This document shows positions 62,591 through 64,000 of a stretch of DNA of 64,000 nt, piece after piece. The stretch is from Gordionus sp. m RMFG-2023 (lineage: Eukaryota; Nematomorpha; Gordioida; Chordodea; Parachordodidae). A program made the translations under genes and the position numbers. Position 1 is the stretch's first letter; every line of letters starts with the position of its first letter. The stretch lies in contig NC_088779.1 of assembly GCF_954871325.1 (NCBI RefSeq), forward strand, positions 1,319,121 to 1,383,120, written 5' to 3'. Below the pieces are notes generated by a model. That model ran no database searches and was not told the DNA's origin. It was given only the letters and a program-made list of their open reading frames with translations.

Positions 62591-64000
62591 ATTACAACCA
62601 CGTGTATATCTTTTATAATTTAGATTTAATTTTAAGGGAGAATTTCGTTTAATACCAATATTTAAAAGCTATCCCCTATAATTTTTAAACTTATCCATTC
62701 TCTCACTGGTGAATTGTAGGCAACCCTTTAAACTTAGTTATTAAATGAAGTGTTAACCTTATGATATGAATTAACAAATATTTAAGAATTTCTATCGATC
62801 TTACTAGGCTATGATATCCTACCTCCAAACTTCCGTTTTTGGGTTATCATTCTCTCCATTACCCCACTTTCTAGAGTGTAATATCTAGGGCATAATGTTA
62901 ATTTAATAAAATCTAGAATCTCAGCATTTCTCGAATTATCATGTTTTCAGCTTTGATAAATAACCCTTCAAGAATAACTAACCCCATTCCTCTTTACTAC
63001 TTTTCCATTAAAATTTATTATCAACGATTAATGTGAAGTTCCTAATTTTAATTTGTTTAGCAGAATCTAAAGCCCTGCAGTTACCCTTCTCCAATATATT
63101 ATGACCTAACTAAACCCTGTTAAACCTAACTAAACCCTGTTAAAATTTTGTAAATTTTATCAAATAATTAATGTTCATTTTATGAACACAGGTCATAAAT
63201 ATTGATGATAAGGATGTGTTAAACATGGATTATTATTTTATTATAATGGTTATTATATAGCGCAAATTTTTATATGTTGCATATTATTAATTTACATAAT
63301 TTATATTAACTTAATAGTTTCATTTAATTATTTAATAGTTTTATTTTATATATAAATGATAAATTTTTTATAATTGTTGAGTTAGATTATAGTTGAAATA
63401 TTTTATGAAATATATTTATTTAATAAAAGTTTTAAATCTTTTTGTTTTATCTTCCTTACTCCCTGCCAACCTTAACAGGATACATATAATATTTTACCTC
63501 CAAATTTATTTCGAAAGTCTAAAGAACTTAAAATTTCTTTATTTTAATTCACTTAATCAATTTTTTATTTATGATTCCTGAAAATGAAAATAGAAAAAAA
63601 GCAAGCTAGACCTGGTAAGAACAATATTATCTATTGAAAAATTAAAATAACATTTATAATTAAGTATAAGTATTTATTAAGGAAAATGTAAAAATATTTA
63701 ATGGTTTAAGCAAATCTATCAAATAAGAAGGATGATATTACATTAGAAAAAATTTTATTGAAGATTTATATGTTTCCATAAGAATTTTTCTATATAAATC
63801 TAGCCTAAACTAAATTTTTGTATGGCTATCTAGTGTTTTGTATATTCTAATAAGAGGCCTTTCTTAATGCTTACCATTAATTATTCTGAATTTCAAATTA
63901 TTAAATCATCATTTTGAAAAATTTAATTTTTATAGCTAAGGGTAGAAAAAGAGTTAACCCTAAATAAAGTATAATAGAAAATATATTATTTATTTTATAA
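62591..64000. other. AT-rich stretch with a 20-bp tandem pair
   Basis: ACCTAACTAAACCCTGTTAA is present twice in tandem at 63104-63143. The 62-codon plus frame at 63393-63581 is hydrophobic and AT-driven, with no recognised content. Nothing else supported. Confidence 0.5.

Noticed and set aside
63104-63143. CCTAAC/AAACCCTG tandem pair resembling telomeric repeat
   Set aside because: Only two 20-bp units, not a telomeric hexamer or heptamer array.
1-64000. Possibility that the window is bacterial, organellar or viral
   Set aside because: LINEs, a pol III SINE, an LTR element and a GT-donor exon are eukaryotic nuclear features, and there is no gene density expected of the alternatives.

Overview
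The window is very A+T-rich (roughly three quarters or more A+T by eye) eukaryotic DNA with almost no long open frames. I found no complete host gene, no rRNA or tRNA gene and no CRISPR array. What can be recognised is layered repeats: two families of non-LTR retrotransposons (LINEs), a tRNA-derived SINE, a broken Ty3/gypsy-type LTR element, one clear inverted-repeat (MITE-like) element, and several generations of tandem and segmental duplication. The RTE/BovB-like LINE, the animal-type gag of the LTR element and the other LINE lineage all suggest a metazoan, most likely an arthropod. That is inference; the species cannot be read from the sequence.

Layout. 1-9035: at least four diverged copies of a non-coding AT-rich repeat, called R here; one copy is interrupted by a G-rich insertion at 4441-5105. 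Between two R copies lies a small candidate host exon (6697-6754). It encodes a signal-peptide-like stretch and ends at a perfect GTAAGT donor, and it is the best candidate trace of a host gene here. 9036-18739: mostly featureless AT-rich DNA with a SINE fragment (about 11.7 kb) and short duplications. 18.7-35.4 kb: an array of diverged units built around one minus-strand LINE family, as copies 0, A, B and C. A and B lie head to tail about 4.27 kb apart. An RTE LINE and a SINE sit head to head between B and C. 35.8-45.87 kb: an old 2.2-kb duplication (P1/P2), overlain by a young 3.2-kb tandem duplication (T1/T2) carrying a 275-bp MITE in each copy. 46.84-49.38 kb: the gypsy-type fossil with its two LTRs and an internal minisatellite, next to a LINE N-terminal fragment (49.39-50.0 kb). 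50-64 kb: sparse DNA with an 898-bp insertion flanked by a 12-bp direct repeat (55981-56902), a GGGC-rich repeat (about 57.05-57.37 kb), another degraded LINE copy (58.2-59.4 kb) and a few short repeats.

The genes do not form an operon or pathway. The story is one of transposon accumulation and repeated local duplication, possibly around a rapidly evolving secreted-protein locus whose other exons I cannot identify. All similarity figures are by-eye estimates; nothing was computed or searched.
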